Source of the DNA: Amycolatopsis azurea DSM 43854
GTDB lineage: Bacteria; Actinomycetota; Actinomycetes; Mycobacteriales; Pseudonocardiaceae
Direction: 5' to 3'
Length of the DNA: 64,000 nt
Assembly: GCF_001995215.1 (NCBI RefSeq)
Contig: NZ_MUXN01000024.1
Location: forward strand, 62,075 to 126,074
Each line of letters starts with the position of its first letter. Position 1 is the stretch's first letter. The position numbers and the translations under genes are program-made. The notes under the pieces were generated by a model, which was not told the origin of the DNA, did no database searches, and saw nothing but the letters and a program-made list of their open reading frames with translations. Positions 42,561 to 50,745 of this stretch are shown here, piece after piece.

Positions 42561-43456
42561 CTGCCGCGCTGAACAGGATCGTCGTCGGGGTGGACGGGGC
42601 CGAGCCGGGACGCGCGGCCGTGCGCTGGGCGGCCGCGTGCGCCGCCGAACGGGGCCTCGGCCTGCTGATCGTGCACGCCCTCCACGTGGAGCAACGGGCG
42701 TACGGCGGCGGGCTCGCCGGCCCCGCGCCATGGTTCGACGTACTCGCCGCGGACGGGCGGCGAATCCTCGACGAAGCCGTGGAAGCGGCCGGGGCGGCGG
42801 TTCCCGGTGTCCGGGTGGACACCCTCATGCCCACGGATTCGCCGGTCGCGATCCTGGTCGACGTGTCGAAGTCGGCGGCGATGGTGGTGATCGGCGGGAC
42901 GGGCAAGGGATTCTTCGGGGAGATGACCATCGGTTCGACGGCGTCGGCGATCATCGCGCACGCGCACTGCCCCGTGGTCGTGCTCCGGGGAAGAAAAGGC
43001 ACGACGAACTACCCCGATACCGGGCCGGTGGTCGTCGGGGTCGATGGAAGCCCCTTGAGCGAAAAGGCCCTGGCGGCCGCGTTCGAGGAAGCGTCGCGCC
43101 GGAAGGCGTCGCTGGTGGCGGTGCACGCCTGGTCGGATGTCACCTATGACGACGTCTACGGGATGGCTCGGCTGGTCACGCAGTGGGAGTCCATCGAGGG
43201 CGACGAACGCAGACTGCTCGCGCAACGCCTGGCGGGCTGGCAGGAGAAGTACCCGGACGTCGCGGTGGAACGCTCGCTCGTGCGTGACCGGCCGAGACAG
43301 GTCCTGCTGGAATGGAGCGCGAAGGCGCGGCTCGTGGTCGTGGGCAGCCGCGGACGCGGTGGCTTCACCGGCCTCCTGCTCGGCTCGACCAGCCAGGCAC
43401 TGGCCCATCACGCCGAATGCCCGGTGATGGTGGTCCGGCCGAGGCCCGCCCGGTGA
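42557..43456 (+). CDS. Universal stress protein, tandem UspA domains
   Basis: A 299-residue two-domain USP. The first domain has IVVGVDGAEPGRAA and ends GGTGKGFFGEMTIGSTASAI; the second has VVVGVDGSPLSEKA and ends SRGRGGFTGLLLGSTSQAL, so both nucleotide motifs look intact. It closes the operon that starts at 41015. Confidence 0.92.
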   Translation: MTAALNRIVVGVDGAEPGRAAVRWAAACAAERGLGLLIVHALHVEQRAYGGGLAGPAPWFDVLAADGRRILDEAVEAAGAAVPGVRVDTLMPTDSPVAILVDVSKSAAMVVIGGTGKGFFGEMTIGSTASAIIAHAHCPVVVLRGRKGTTNYPDTGPVVVGVDGSPLSEKALAAAFEEASRRKASLVAVHAWSDVTYDDVYGMARLVTQWESIEGDERRLLAQRLAGWQEKYPDVAVERSLVRDRPRQVLLEWSAKARLVVVGSRGRGGFTGLLLGSTSQALAHHAECPVMVVRPRPAR

Positions 43457-43460
43457 CCGC

Positions 43461-43583
43461 TGCCGGTTCCGTTTCCAGCTGGTGATCGACCGGGTGCCAG
43501 GCCCGACGCGCGGGAGCGCCACCGGCGCTGGATCGTCGAGCACGGGGAGGACCTCCCGGAAATCCGGACTGGAGTTCGGACGG
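43461..43583 (+). pseudogene. Remnant of a phosphoketolase C-terminus
   Basis: One frame reads RFRFQLVIDRVPG (43464-43502); the next frame continues DARERHRRWIVEHGEDLPEIR (43505-43567). These blocks resemble the end of phosphoketolase (F-H/Q-L-V then V-I-D-R-V-P, then R-H-R-x-Y/W-I-x-E-H-G-E-D-x-P-E-I-R), but the segment between them is lost with a frameshift and nothing of the other 700 residues remains. Phosphoketolase genes are often DosR-region members. Identification rests on short motifs only. Confidence 0.5.
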
Positions 43584-43594
43584 CGGCGTGGTCG

Positions 43595-43825
43595 CTACCG
43601 GAAGCCGGTGACGACGCCGCGGTGGTGGCTCAGGCACTCGAACGATGGTCCACAGTGGACGCGGTCGCGATCCGCGCTGTGTGCGGCGGACAGCAGTTCC
43701 GAAGCCGGGTCACCGGTGCGGACGTGGCACGTCACGTCCACCTCCACCGCGAGTTCTTCACGGGTCCGCGCGACCGCGGCCGCGAGCGGATACCCGTGCC
43801 GGACCGGGATCCGTCCGTGGGCTGA
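43595..43825. pseudogene. Decayed coding remnant (USP-like on minus or acetate-kinase-like on plus)
   Basis: On the minus strand residues such as AVARTREELAVEVDVTCHVRTG and DPASELLSAAHSAD look like the middle of a universal stress protein, and codon third positions are G/C-rich in that frame. On the plus strand, continuing the phosphoketolase-remnant frame, VDAVAIRAVCGGQQFRSRV resembles the H-R-V-V-H-G-G region of acetate kinase, the usual partner of phosphoketolase. Only one can be right. I favour the minus frame for codon use and the plus frame for context. Confidence 0.35.
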
Positions 43826-43840
43826 AGAGCCAGGGAGGAG

Positions 43841-43860
43841 ATGGTCCTTCGGCCGGACCA
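43841..43860. promoter_or_regulatory. Weak DevR-like box
   Basis: ATGGTCCTTCGGCCGGACCA contains GGTCCTTCGGCC and also an inverted pair TGGTCC/GGACCA. It lies 118 bases upstream of the nitroreductase start at 43978 and 41 bases before a stronger box. Confidence 0.35.
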
Positions 43861-43881
43861 CCGGTGTCCCGGGATCCGGCG

Positions 43882-43895
43882 GTGCCGAAGGTCCC
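43882..43895. promoter_or_regulatory. DevR/DosR-type box upstream of nitroreductase 1
   Basis: Read on the minus strand this is GGGACCTTCGGCAC, a close fit to the GGGACCTTCGGCCC type. It ends 82 bases upstream of the ATG at 43978. Confidence 0.6.
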
Positions 43896-43977
43896 GGCTC
43901 GACGGGGCCCACGGCACTCCCGCGCGACCGGGCACCGCGACAGGCTGGAAACTCCAACGACCGGCTAGGAGCGCAGG

Positions 43978-44940
43978 ATGATCCTCACCGATTTCCCGGT
44001 GATCACCACGGCGCTGAAGGCAGCGGTGAGAGCGCCGTCGCCGCACAACACCCAGCCCTGGTTCTTCGAGGTGGGGCCCGAGGTGATCGATGTACACCTC
44101 GACCGGGACCGCGTGCTGCGGGTGTGCGATCCCGACGGCCGCGAGGCCTGGCTCGCTTGCGGCGCGGCGTTGCTGAACGTGGATCTCGCGATCGCCGCCG
44201 CGCGACGGCTTTCGGGCGTCGAGTTCCTGCCGGACCCGACGCGGCCGTCATTGCTGGCCAGAGTCGAACTCGGCGGCAGGCACCGGCCCAGCTCCGAGGA
44301 ACTGCGGCTCGTCGCGGCCATTCCGCGCCGGTACAGCAATCGCCGCCCGTTCGCGGATCAAGCGGTACCCGCCCACCTGCGGGCCGCCGCCAAGCACGCC
44401 GCACACGCGGAAGGCGCCGGCCTGGTCCTCGTCGACGAGGCGGGCCTGCTCGAAGCGACCGCGTCGCTGATCAGGCGTGCGGACCACCTGCTGACCCAGG
44501 ACGACGCGTACCGGGCGGAGTCGCGAGCCTGGACCGGCGGGGACCGCCGGTACGACGGGGTACCGGCTTTCGCCGGCGGACCCCGGTCGGCGGGTGGCCT
44601 GCTGCCGGTCCGGCATTTCCACGAAAGCGAGGTTTCGCGGCCGTTCGAGCGGGACCCGGTCGTCGCTGTGCTGACGACCCCCGACGACAGGCCGGAGACC
44701 CGGCTCCGCGCGGGACGGGCCATGCAACGGGTCCTGCTCTCCGCGACCACGGCGGGACTGAGCGCCTCGTTCTACTCCCAACCCATGGAGATCCCGTCCA
44801 CACGTGCCGAACTGCGCGAGCTGATCGGCGGAAACCGTTACCCCCAAACCCTTTTCCGGCTCGGCTACGGCTACCCGGGGGTCCCGACCCCGCGGCGTCC
44901 GCTCGAAGCCGTCGTCACCGAGAAGCCGCGGCCGGAATGA
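43978..44940 (+). CDS. Acg-type nitroreductase family protein, copy 1
   Basis: A 320-residue protein of the Acg/Rv3131 group. The N-terminus has AVRAPSPHNTQPWFFEV (flavin-fold signature with S-x-H-N-T-Q-P-W) and GAALLNVDLAIAAARRL; RRYSNRRPF and GLSASFYSQPMEIPSTRAELRELIG follow. Acg binds FMN but has a lid and may store rather than use it. In mycobacteria these genes are strongly DosR-induced. DevR-type boxes precede it here. The distance to the USP operon is filled by gene remnants. Confidence 0.88.
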   Translation: MILTDFPVITTALKAAVRAPSPHNTQPWFFEVGPEVIDVHLDRDRVLRVCDPDGREAWLACGAALLNVDLAIAAARRLSGVEFLPDPTRPSLLARVELGGRHRPSSEELRLVAAIPRRYSNRRPFADQAVPAHLRAAAKHAAHAEGAGLVLVDEAGLLEATASLIRRADHLLTQDDAYRAESRAWTGGDRRYDGVPAFAGGPRSAGGLLPVRHFHESEVSRPFERDPVVAVLTTPDDRPETRLRAGRAMQRVLLSATTAGLSASFYSQPMEIPSTRAELRELIGGNRYPQTLFRLGYGYPGVPTPRRPLEAVVTEKPRPE

Positions 44941-45139
44941 CACGGTCGATCAGGTACTGGACATTCATCTGAAGGAACTCGAAGCGGCGACGTCGACCGT
45001 GAAGGACCACGGGTCGAATACAGCGCGCCACTCGGCGACCCCGGCGCGGACGCCCGAGACCAGACTGGGCCGCCTGCTGGCGACGGTCTCGTACGAGCCC
45101 GGTCCGATCGTCTGATCTTGGACCTGGATTCGGGAAGAA
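44941..45139. other. 199-bp gap with a coding-like but startless frame
   Basis: On the minus strand a frame ending at 44965 reads YETVASRRPSLVSGVRAG and AEWRAVFDPWSFTVDVAAS with strong third-position G/C, but no good start codon or ribosome site is present before the HAF gene stop at 45140. It may be a remnant of a longer gene or a small unrecognised one. I leave it uncalled. Confidence 0.3.
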
Positions 45140-46189
45140 TCAGGAGCGATACCAGGCGATGCCGCGATAGGTGGCTCGAGCGCGGTCGTAGCCGTAGCCG
45201 ATGATGACGTTCCCCGTCGTCGTGATGTGCTGAGCCACGATGGCGTCCAAGCCGTCCGGGGAGGGCAGCGGGTGCGGTGCCGCGTTCTCGTCCCACCAGA
45301 CCGGGCGCACTGTCGTGCCGCCCGCCGACTCGCCGACGACCAGGCCCGCGTCGTTGATGTCGAAGCAGGTACTGGCGGTGTCCAACGGCAGCGGGGGCAG
45401 CACGGTGGGCTCACCCGACCGATTCCAGCGGACGCCGATCTGCTGCCCGTCCGTCGTCGCGCCCCAGCCGATCGTCGCCCCGGTGTTGGTGATTTTCAGC
45501 GTCTGCCCGGCCCGGAAAGCCGGGCCACCGGTCAACAGGGTGGCCCGGCCGTCGCGGCTCCACGACACTCCGTCGGCGGCCACCACGCCCTCGTCGTTGA
45601 CACAGCAGGCGGTCGCGCGACGGGGCGAGGGCAGCCGGCTGACCTCTCCCGAACCACTCCAGCGCACCGCGGTGCGTACGCCCGAGACGTCCTTGGCGGT
45701 CCCGGCGACCTCGTCCAGCTCGTTCAGGTCGTGTGCCTGGGTCTCACCACCGACCGTCAACGGTTCGAGTTCCATCAGCCGACCCTCCGAAGTCCACCGC
45801 ACCGCGCGCCAGCGATAGCCGGGTTCCATCGCGCCGCCCAGCATCGAACCTCGCTCGTTGATCCGGTTCACCGCACCCGAGACCGTGCCGTCGGGCAGTT
45901 CGAGACCCTGTACTTCGCCGGTGGGATCCCAGCGCACCGGCCGGAGGTCGTCGCCGATGTGAAGAATTCCCGCGATAGCCCCGGTTTTGTTGACACCGCA
46001 GGCACGCCCGCCAGAGTAGCCGTCGAGGACGGCCAAGGCGGACGGGTCGCCCTCGCGGTTCCAGCGGGCCGGTGTTGAGCCTGACTCGCCGACGACGAAT
46101 TCGTTGTCACTGACCGAATACGCGCTGGTGCCCGCATCGCCTGCCAGGGGCCGCAGGTCGATCGCGGTGTAGCCGGGTCGGTCGAGCAT
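45140..46189 (-). CDS. HAF-repeat beta-propeller protein
   Basis: A 349-residue protein with about seven repeats of roughly 48 residues, each containing an R-W segment, a short L-P/E-L strand and an I/V-N-x-x-G-x-V-x-G segment (for example RVNGR-type VNRINERGSMLGG, CVNDEGVVAADG, DINDAGLVVGES). This is the HAF repeat pattern, predicted to form a propeller. No signal peptide is visible from the ATG at 46189; an ATG at 46237 and a frame open to 46330 add only basic residues. Cellular site and ligand are unknown. Confidence 0.75.
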   Translation of the reverse strand: MLDRPGYTAIDLRPLAGDAGTSAYSVSDNEFVVGESGSTPARWNREGDPSALAVLDGYSGGRACGVNKTGAIAGILHIGDDLRPVRWDPTGEVQGLELPDGTVSGAVNRINERGSMLGGAMEPGYRWRAVRWTSEGRLMELEPLTVGGETQAHDLNELDEVAGTAKDVSGVRTAVRWSGSGEVSRLPSPRRATACCVNDEGVVAADGVSWSRDGRATLLTGGPAFRAGQTLKITNTGATIGWGATTDGQQIGVRWNRSGEPTVLPPLPLDTASTCFDINDAGLVVGESAGGTTVRPVWWDENAAPHPLPSPDGLDAIVAQHITTTGNVIIGYGYDRARATYRGIAWYRS

Positions 46190-46309
46190 CGCTACCGCCT
46201 GGGTGGTGGACGGGGGCCGGGCACGAGTGCGCAGCATAGTGCGATCCGGCGCGCGGCGACGAAGAACGGACTGACCGGGTGAACACCGGGCTGTCATCGG
46301 GACGCTGTG

Positions 46310-46609
46310 TGGCCGGATTTCCGCCCGCATCGCATCCCGATGGTGGTTTCAGCGAAGCCGGCGATTGTGCTCCACAAAGGACCGATCATGAACAGCCAGT
46401 CCGCCCAAGGGGCGCCTGCCCGCGAGCGCAGTGTCCCGGCGCGGCCCCACGTCGATGTGGCTCAGGAAACCTTTCGTCGGCGAGCCGCCGTTGACCCAGG
46501 CGTTGGCCGACGTCGTGGCGTAGCCAAAACCGAATGCCTTGTCCGCGAACGCCCGCAGGAAGAGCGACCCCATGGTGACGCGGAGGACGGCCAGACTCGT
46601 ACTTTTCAT
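46310..46609 (-). pseudogene. Frameshifted DoxX-family membrane protein
   Basis: The gene starts well (AGGAC site, ATG at 46609, then LAVLRVTMGSLFLRAFADKA, FGFGYATTSANAWVNGGSPTKGFLSH), the normal N-terminus of DoxX-like proteins, whose first span is followed by N-G-G-S-P-T-K-G-F-L. After residue about 52 the frame shifts: the expected G-x-P-W-A-D-W-L-F-M-I-G-P-L continues in a different frame at about 46390-46430 and then ends. The remaining two or three spans are lost. It is a decayed copy, probably once DosR-linked. Confidence 0.65.
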
Positions 46610-46614
46610 CGTTG

Positions 46615-46960
46615 TCCTCTTTGGAGGGAAGAGACGCGGGCGAGCCGCCGGTCGCCTGCCGAGAAGGGTGACGACGCCGCCGGCGACGGTGACCGAGGCC
46701 TGACCGGGTGGCACCCGCAGCGTCTTCGCGAGGACATCGTGTTCGACGGACGCGCGGATGTCGTCGTCGGGCCGGCGGAAGGTGGAAAGCAGGTCGCGGC
46801 GCGAGACCACGGCGGCGGTGACGGACTCGTCGGCGGCGATGGTCCAGACGGGTGAGCAGGTCGGCCTCCGACACCACTCTGACGCGCCCACTTCGGGTGC
46901 CGGCGATCAGAAGTCTGTTGATCGCCGAACTGGCGCTTCCCGGTGCCCCGGCTTGATCAT
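46615..46960 (-). pseudogene. Decayed CBS-BON protein
   Basis: One frame reads SAINRLLIAGTRSGRVRVVSEADLL (in two parts, ending near 46850), like the end of a CBS motif. Another frame then gives AAVVSRRDLLSTFRRPDDDI followed by RVPPGQASVTVAGGVVTLLGR, the CBS-to-BON junction of proteins like the intact one at 41955. At least one frameshift separates them and the first CBS domain is gone. It lies directly before the DoxX remnant, as if the two were once one operon. Confidence 0.6.
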
Positions 46961-47135
46961 GCGCTTGGGCTATCCGGCTGGGTGAGTCGGGCGCATTCCG
47001 GCCGTCGCCGGTACGTCCGGCCGGGTCGTCCCTGAGCATTGGCCGTGTCATGTCTTGGCAGCGGGTCCGCTGAGTGGAACGCTAGGCCGGTCCTGACGAT
47101 GAACGAGTCGTCATCCGACCGGAAGGAGACCGGCG

Positions 47136-48869
47136 ATGTCGGCCGAGCCGCGACCGGCTGGCAGTCCGCCTCCGCCCAGCGCGGCGGTGCTGACCGGGCT
47201 ACGGCTGGACGAGTTGCTGCACGAGGTCCAGGAGCGGCTCTCGGAGATCGTGAAGACCCGCGACAGGCTGCAAGGGCTGCTCGACGCGGTCCTCGCGGTG
47301 GGCACCGGGCTCGAACTCGACTCGACCCTCCAGCGCATCGTCCAAGCCGCCGTGGAGCTGGTCGACGCCCAGTACGGCGCGTTGGGCGTGCTCGGTGACG
47401 AGGACGGGCTCTCCCAGTTCGTGTACGTCGGCATCGAGCCGGAGATCCGGGCGACGATGGGGCATCTGCCCGAGGGACGAGGGCTTCTCGGCTTGCTCAT
47501 CGAAGAGCCGCAGCCGGTCCGGGTCCCGGATCTGTCGGCGCATCCGGCCTCGGTCGGCTTCCCCGCCAACCATCCGCCCATGCACAGCTTCGTCGGCGTT
47601 CCGGTCCGAGTGAGGGACGAGGTGTTCGGGAACCTGTACCTGACCGAGAAGCGCGGAGCCGCCGAGTTCACCGCGGACGACGAGGTCGTGTTGCAGGCGC
47701 TCGCCGCCGCGGCGGGCGTGGCCATCGACAACGCGCGGCTGTTCGAACGCTCACGGACGAGGGAACGGTGGCTGGAGGCGGTGGCGAAGGTCAACGGCGA
47801 GCTGCTCGGCGGTGCTTCGGTGATCGACACGCTGGGGCTGATCGTCACGAGCGTCCGGGAGCTGGCCGGGGCCGACGAGGTGATGATCCTGCTGGCCGAG
47901 GAAGGTGCGACGGGAACGCGACAGCTGACGGTGACCGCGATCTCCGGCGAGCGGCAGGGTGTCCTGCAAGGGAAGTCGATCTCCAGCGAGCATCCGCTGC
48001 TCGACGAGGTGTTCGAGGCCGGGCAGACCTGCCTCATCGCCGACCTCGGCACGGTCTTCACCTCGGTGGACAAGGCGCTGTCCGGTCCCGGGGCGGTGGC
48101 GCCGCTGACCAGCGCGGCGGGCGTCGGCGGCGTTCTGGTCGCCAGCCGGGAGAAGGGCACTCAGCAGTTCAAGGCCGACCAGATCCCGATGTTGTCCTCG
48201 TTCGGCGACCAGGCCGCGGTGGCACTCGAATTCGCCGAGAAGCAACGCAATCAGCGGCTGCTGGACGTGCTCGCCGACCGCGACCGGATCGCGCAGGATC
48301 TCCACGATCACGTCATCCAACGGCTTTTCGCCACCGGCATGAGCTTGCAGAGCATCCTGCCGAGGGTGCCGGACGACTTCGCCCGCAACCGGGTCACCCA
48401 GGCCGTCGAGCAGCTCGACCGGACCGTTCGCGAGATCAGGACCTCGATCTTCGACCTGCACACCGCGGGAGCCGAAGAGTCGGCCGGCCTGCGACGGCGG
48501 CTGCTCGACGTCGTCACCGAACTGACGACGGCTCTGGCGGTGACGCCGTCGGTCCGGATCGCCGGCGCCGTGGACACCCTCGTTCCGCCCGAGCTGTACG
48601 AGCACGCCGAAGCCGTGGTTCGGGAGGCGCTGAGCAACGCCATCCGGCATTCCGGCGCGGACGAGATCTCCGTGACCGTCGAGGCCGACACCGAACTCGC
48701 CATCGAGGTCAGCGACAACGGAGTCGGGCTGCCGTCGACAGGCAGGCGCAGCGGGCTCGACAACCTTTCTCAGCGAGCCGAGAGGTGCGGGGGACATGCC
48801 GAGTTCACCGACCGCGAAGGCGGTGGGACCAGGATCGCGTGGCGGGTTCCGCTGTCGCGCGGCGATTAG
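47136..48869 (+). CDS. devS: DevS/DosS-like GAF sensor histidine kinase
   Basis: A 577-residue kinase with two GAF domains (about residues 60-200 and 220-370), then HisKA_3 (DRIAQDLHDHVIQRLFATGMSLQ, phospho-His about 390) and an ATPase domain (EALSNAIRHSGADE, GLDNLSQRAERCGG). The first GAF keeps NHPPMHSFVGVPVRVRDEVFGNLYLTEK; His146 matches the haem ligand His149 of mycobacterial DosS. It should sense oxygen, NO or redox state and phosphorylate the DevR encoded convergently at 48866. The two coding regions overlap by four bases at their ends. Confidence 0.9.
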   Translation: MSAEPRPAGSPPPPSAAVLTGLRLDELLHEVQERLSEIVKTRDRLQGLLDAVLAVGTGLELDSTLQRIVQAAVELVDAQYGALGVLGDEDGLSQFVYVGIEPEIRATMGHLPEGRGLLGLLIEEPQPVRVPDLSAHPASVGFPANHPPMHSFVGVPVRVRDEVFGNLYLTEKRGAAEFTADDEVVLQALAAAAGVAIDNARLFERSRTRERWLEAVAKVNGELLGGASVIDTLGLIVTSVRELAGADEVMILLAEEGATGTRQLTVTAISGERQGVLQGKSISSEHPLLDEVFEAGQTCLIADLGTVFTSVDKALSGPGAVAPLTSAAGVGGVLVASREKGTQQFKADQIPMLSSFGDQAAVALEFAEKQRNQRLLDVLADRDRIAQDLHDHVIQRLFATGMSLQSILPRVPDDFARNRVTQAVEQLDRTVREIRTSIFDLHTAGAEESAGLRRRLLDVVTELTTALAVTPSVRIAGAVDTLVPPELYEHAEAVVREALSNAIRHSGADEISVTVEADTELAIEVSDNGVGLPSTGRRSGLDNLSQRAERCGGHAEFTDREGGGTRIAWRVPLSRGD

Positions 48870-49528
48870 TGGTCCCCGAAGAGCGGGATCCGGTCCTCCT
48901 TCTTGAGCTGGGTCGCCAGCACGGCGGCCTGTGTCCGGCGCTGGATGCCGAGTTTGCCGAGGATCCGGGAGACGTAGTTCTTGATGGTCTTCTCCGCCAG
49001 GAAGAGCCGGTCGCCGATCTCGCGGTTGGTGAGCCCTTCACCGATGAGCTCGAAGACCGCCCGTTCCTGCTCGGACAGCCCGGCGATCGGATCCTCGCGG
49101 TCGTTCTCCCGGCGGATGCGGTTCATCAGCGCGGCGGTGGTGCGGCTGTCGAGCAGGGAGCCGCCGTCGGCGATGGTCCTGATCGCGGAGACGAGGTCGT
49201 TGCCGAGCACCTGCTTCAGGACGAACCCGGAGGCGCCCGCCATGATCGCGGTGAAGAGGGCCTCGTCGTCGGCGTAGGACGTGAGCATCAGGCAGCGCAG
49301 ACCCGGCCGGGTGGAGAGCAGTTCGCGGCACAGCTCGATGCCGGTGCCGTCGGGGAGGCGGACGTCCAGCACCGCGATGTCGGTGTCGCTCGCGGGGATC
49401 CTGGTGAGGGCCTCCGACACCGACGCGGCTTCGCCGGAGATCTCGATGTCGGGCTCGTTGCCGAGCAGGTCGAAAAGCCCGCGCCTGACGATTTCGTGGT
49501 CGTCGACCAGGAACACCTTGGTCGCCAT
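48866..49528 (-). CDS. devR: DevR/DosR-like response regulator
   Basis: A 220-residue regulator. The receiver has FLVDDHEIVRRGL and Asp55 in VLDVRLPDG. The HTH reads LSEQERAVFELIGEGLTNREIGDRLFLAEKTIKNYVSRILGKLG, with the Lys, Lys and Asn residues that contact the DosR box in the mycobacterial protein. The ATG at 49528 has AGGAGG upstream. It is encoded opposite to devS, end to end, unlike the mycobacterial devR-devS order. Paired DevR-type boxes lie between it and the 49747 gene. Confidence 0.92.
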   Translation of the reverse strand: MATKVFLVDDHEIVRRGLFDLLGNEPDIEISGEAASVSEALTRIPASDTDIAVLDVRLPDGTGIELCRELLSTRPGLRCLMLTSYADDEALFTAIMAGASGFVLKQVLGNDLVSAIRTIADGGSLLDSRTTAALMNRIRRENDREDPIAGLSEQERAVFELIGEGLTNREIGDRLFLAEKTIKNYVSRILGKLGIQRRTQAAVLATQLKKEDRIPLFGDH

Positions 49529-49619
49529 GGCTCGTCCTCCTGCCGCAGGATCCTGGCCGTGTGCCGAAGGTACTCCCAGTGTCCGTACCGGCACACCGGC
49601 CTGGACGTCCTGCCGCCGG

Positions 49620-49635
49620 AGGGCTTTGGTCCTTC
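49620..49635. promoter_or_regulatory. DevR/DosR-type box between devR and nitroreductase 2
   Basis: AGGGCTTTGGTCCTTC; on the minus strand GAAGGACCAAAGCCCT. It fits the DosR box with one change in GGGAC. It lies 92 bases upstream of devR and 112 bases upstream of 49747. Confidence 0.55.
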
Positions 49636-49648
49636 ACCGGACAACGCC

Positions 49649-49662
49649 GGGGCTTAGGTCCC
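49649..49662. promoter_or_regulatory. Second DevR/DosR-type box between devR and nitroreductase 2
   Basis: GGGGCTTAGGTCCC; on the minus strand GGGACCTAAGCCCC, nearly the ideal box. Centres of the two boxes are about 28 bases apart. Confidence 0.65.
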
Positions 49663-49746
49663 GGTGATCCGAGCCCTCCGTACCTGCGCACCGGCCCCCG
49701 GCTCGGCGCACGGTGGGAACCCGGCACGAGCGCGGAGGGCGGGAAC

Positions 49747-50733
49747 ATGGTGCGGCGAGAGGTCTGGTCGACGGCGGAGACCGAGGTACTGGCACGGACC
49801 TTGCTGCGAGCGCCTTCGGTGCACAACACCCAGCCGTGGCTCCTGGAGTTCGAAGGCGACCGGCTGCTGCTGGTCGAACGCCGGGACCTGAGTCTCCCGG
49901 AACACGATCCGCTGGGCCACGACCGCGTGATCTCCTGTGGGGCCGCGCTCGCGAACCTGGAGATCGCCATCCGCGTACTCGGGTACGAGCCGCGCACGGA
50001 GACTTTCCCCGAACCGGGCCGCCCGGACGTGGTCGCCTCGCTCGCACCGGGTGAGCGGACGCTGCCTTCCGCCGCCGACCTGCACCGGTACTCCGCCATC
50101 GAGCGACGGCGTAGCTACCGAAGACGCTTCTCCGGACGGCCGGTCACGCGTCAGCGGATCGGCGACCTGGTGGTCACCGCCGCTTCGGCGGGTGTGGAAG
50201 CCAAGCCGATCCTCGACGAGCTGGAATTGACGCGCGTCGCCGAGCTGCTCGAGTTCGCGGCGGAGGCTCACCAGCACGACCACGGATATCAGCGTGAGCT
50301 CGCCTTGTGGACGATCCGCGACGAGGTCTCCCATCGGCACGGGGTTGGTCTCTCCGCGACAGCAGTTCCGCCGGGTTCGCTGCCGTGGGCGGGGTTGGTG
50401 CGGCCCTCCACCGCGCTGCCGGACAGCGCGGTCCTGACGCGACGGCTGGCCGAAGAGACGCTGCTCGTGTTCTTGACCCTCGACGACACCCGGCACGATC
50501 ACCTGGCGGCGGGTCACGCGTTGCAGACCACCTGGCTCGACGCGGTCGACGGAGGTCTGGTCGGCTCGGTGCTGACCCAGCCTTTGCACCTGCCCGAGGT
50601 CCGCTCCACATTGTGCGAAGACCTTGAACTCGCCGGTTTCCCGCAGGCACTAATGCGGTTCGGCTACCCCTCCGGGGCGGTACCGGCCAGCCCGCGCCGC
50701 GCGGTCGAAGAAGTGCTCGGACACGGCTTCTGA
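49747..50733 (+). CDS. Acg-type nitroreductase family protein, copy 2
   Basis: A 328-residue paralog of the 43978 product: RTLLRAPSVHNTQPWLLEFEG, SCGAALANLEIAIRVLGY, RRRSYRRRFSGRPV, and VGSVLTQPLHLPEVRSTLCE. The FMN-fold signature is intact. The ATG at 49747 follows GAGGGCGGG. Two DevR-type boxes precede it, so it should be hypoxia-inducible. Divergence from copy 1 suggests an old duplication. Confidence 0.88.
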   Translation: MVRREVWSTAETEVLARTLLRAPSVHNTQPWLLEFEGDRLLLVERRDLSLPEHDPLGHDRVISCGAALANLEIAIRVLGYEPRTETFPEPGRPDVVASLAPGERTLPSAADLHRYSAIERRRSYRRRFSGRPVTRQRIGDLVVTAASAGVEAKPILDELELTRVAELLEFAAEAHQHDHGYQRELALWTIRDEVSHRHGVGLSATAVPPGSLPWAGLVRPSTALPDSAVLTRRLAEETLLVFLTLDDTRHDHLAAGHALQTTWLDAVDGGLVGSVLTQPLHLPEVRSTLCEDLELAGFPQALMRFGYPSGAVPASPRRAVEEVLGHGF

Positions 50734-50745
50734 GCGACGGTCGGC

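Noticed and set aside
46384..46398. Possible DevR box (AAAGGACCGATCATG)
   Set aside because: Only one half-site fits, and it lies within the DoxX remnant rather than before a start.
47019..47033. Possible DevR box upstream of devS (minus strand AGGGACGACCCGGCC)
   Set aside because: The GGGAC half fits, but the middle is G/C-rich, unlike the other sites. It is too weak to list as a feature.
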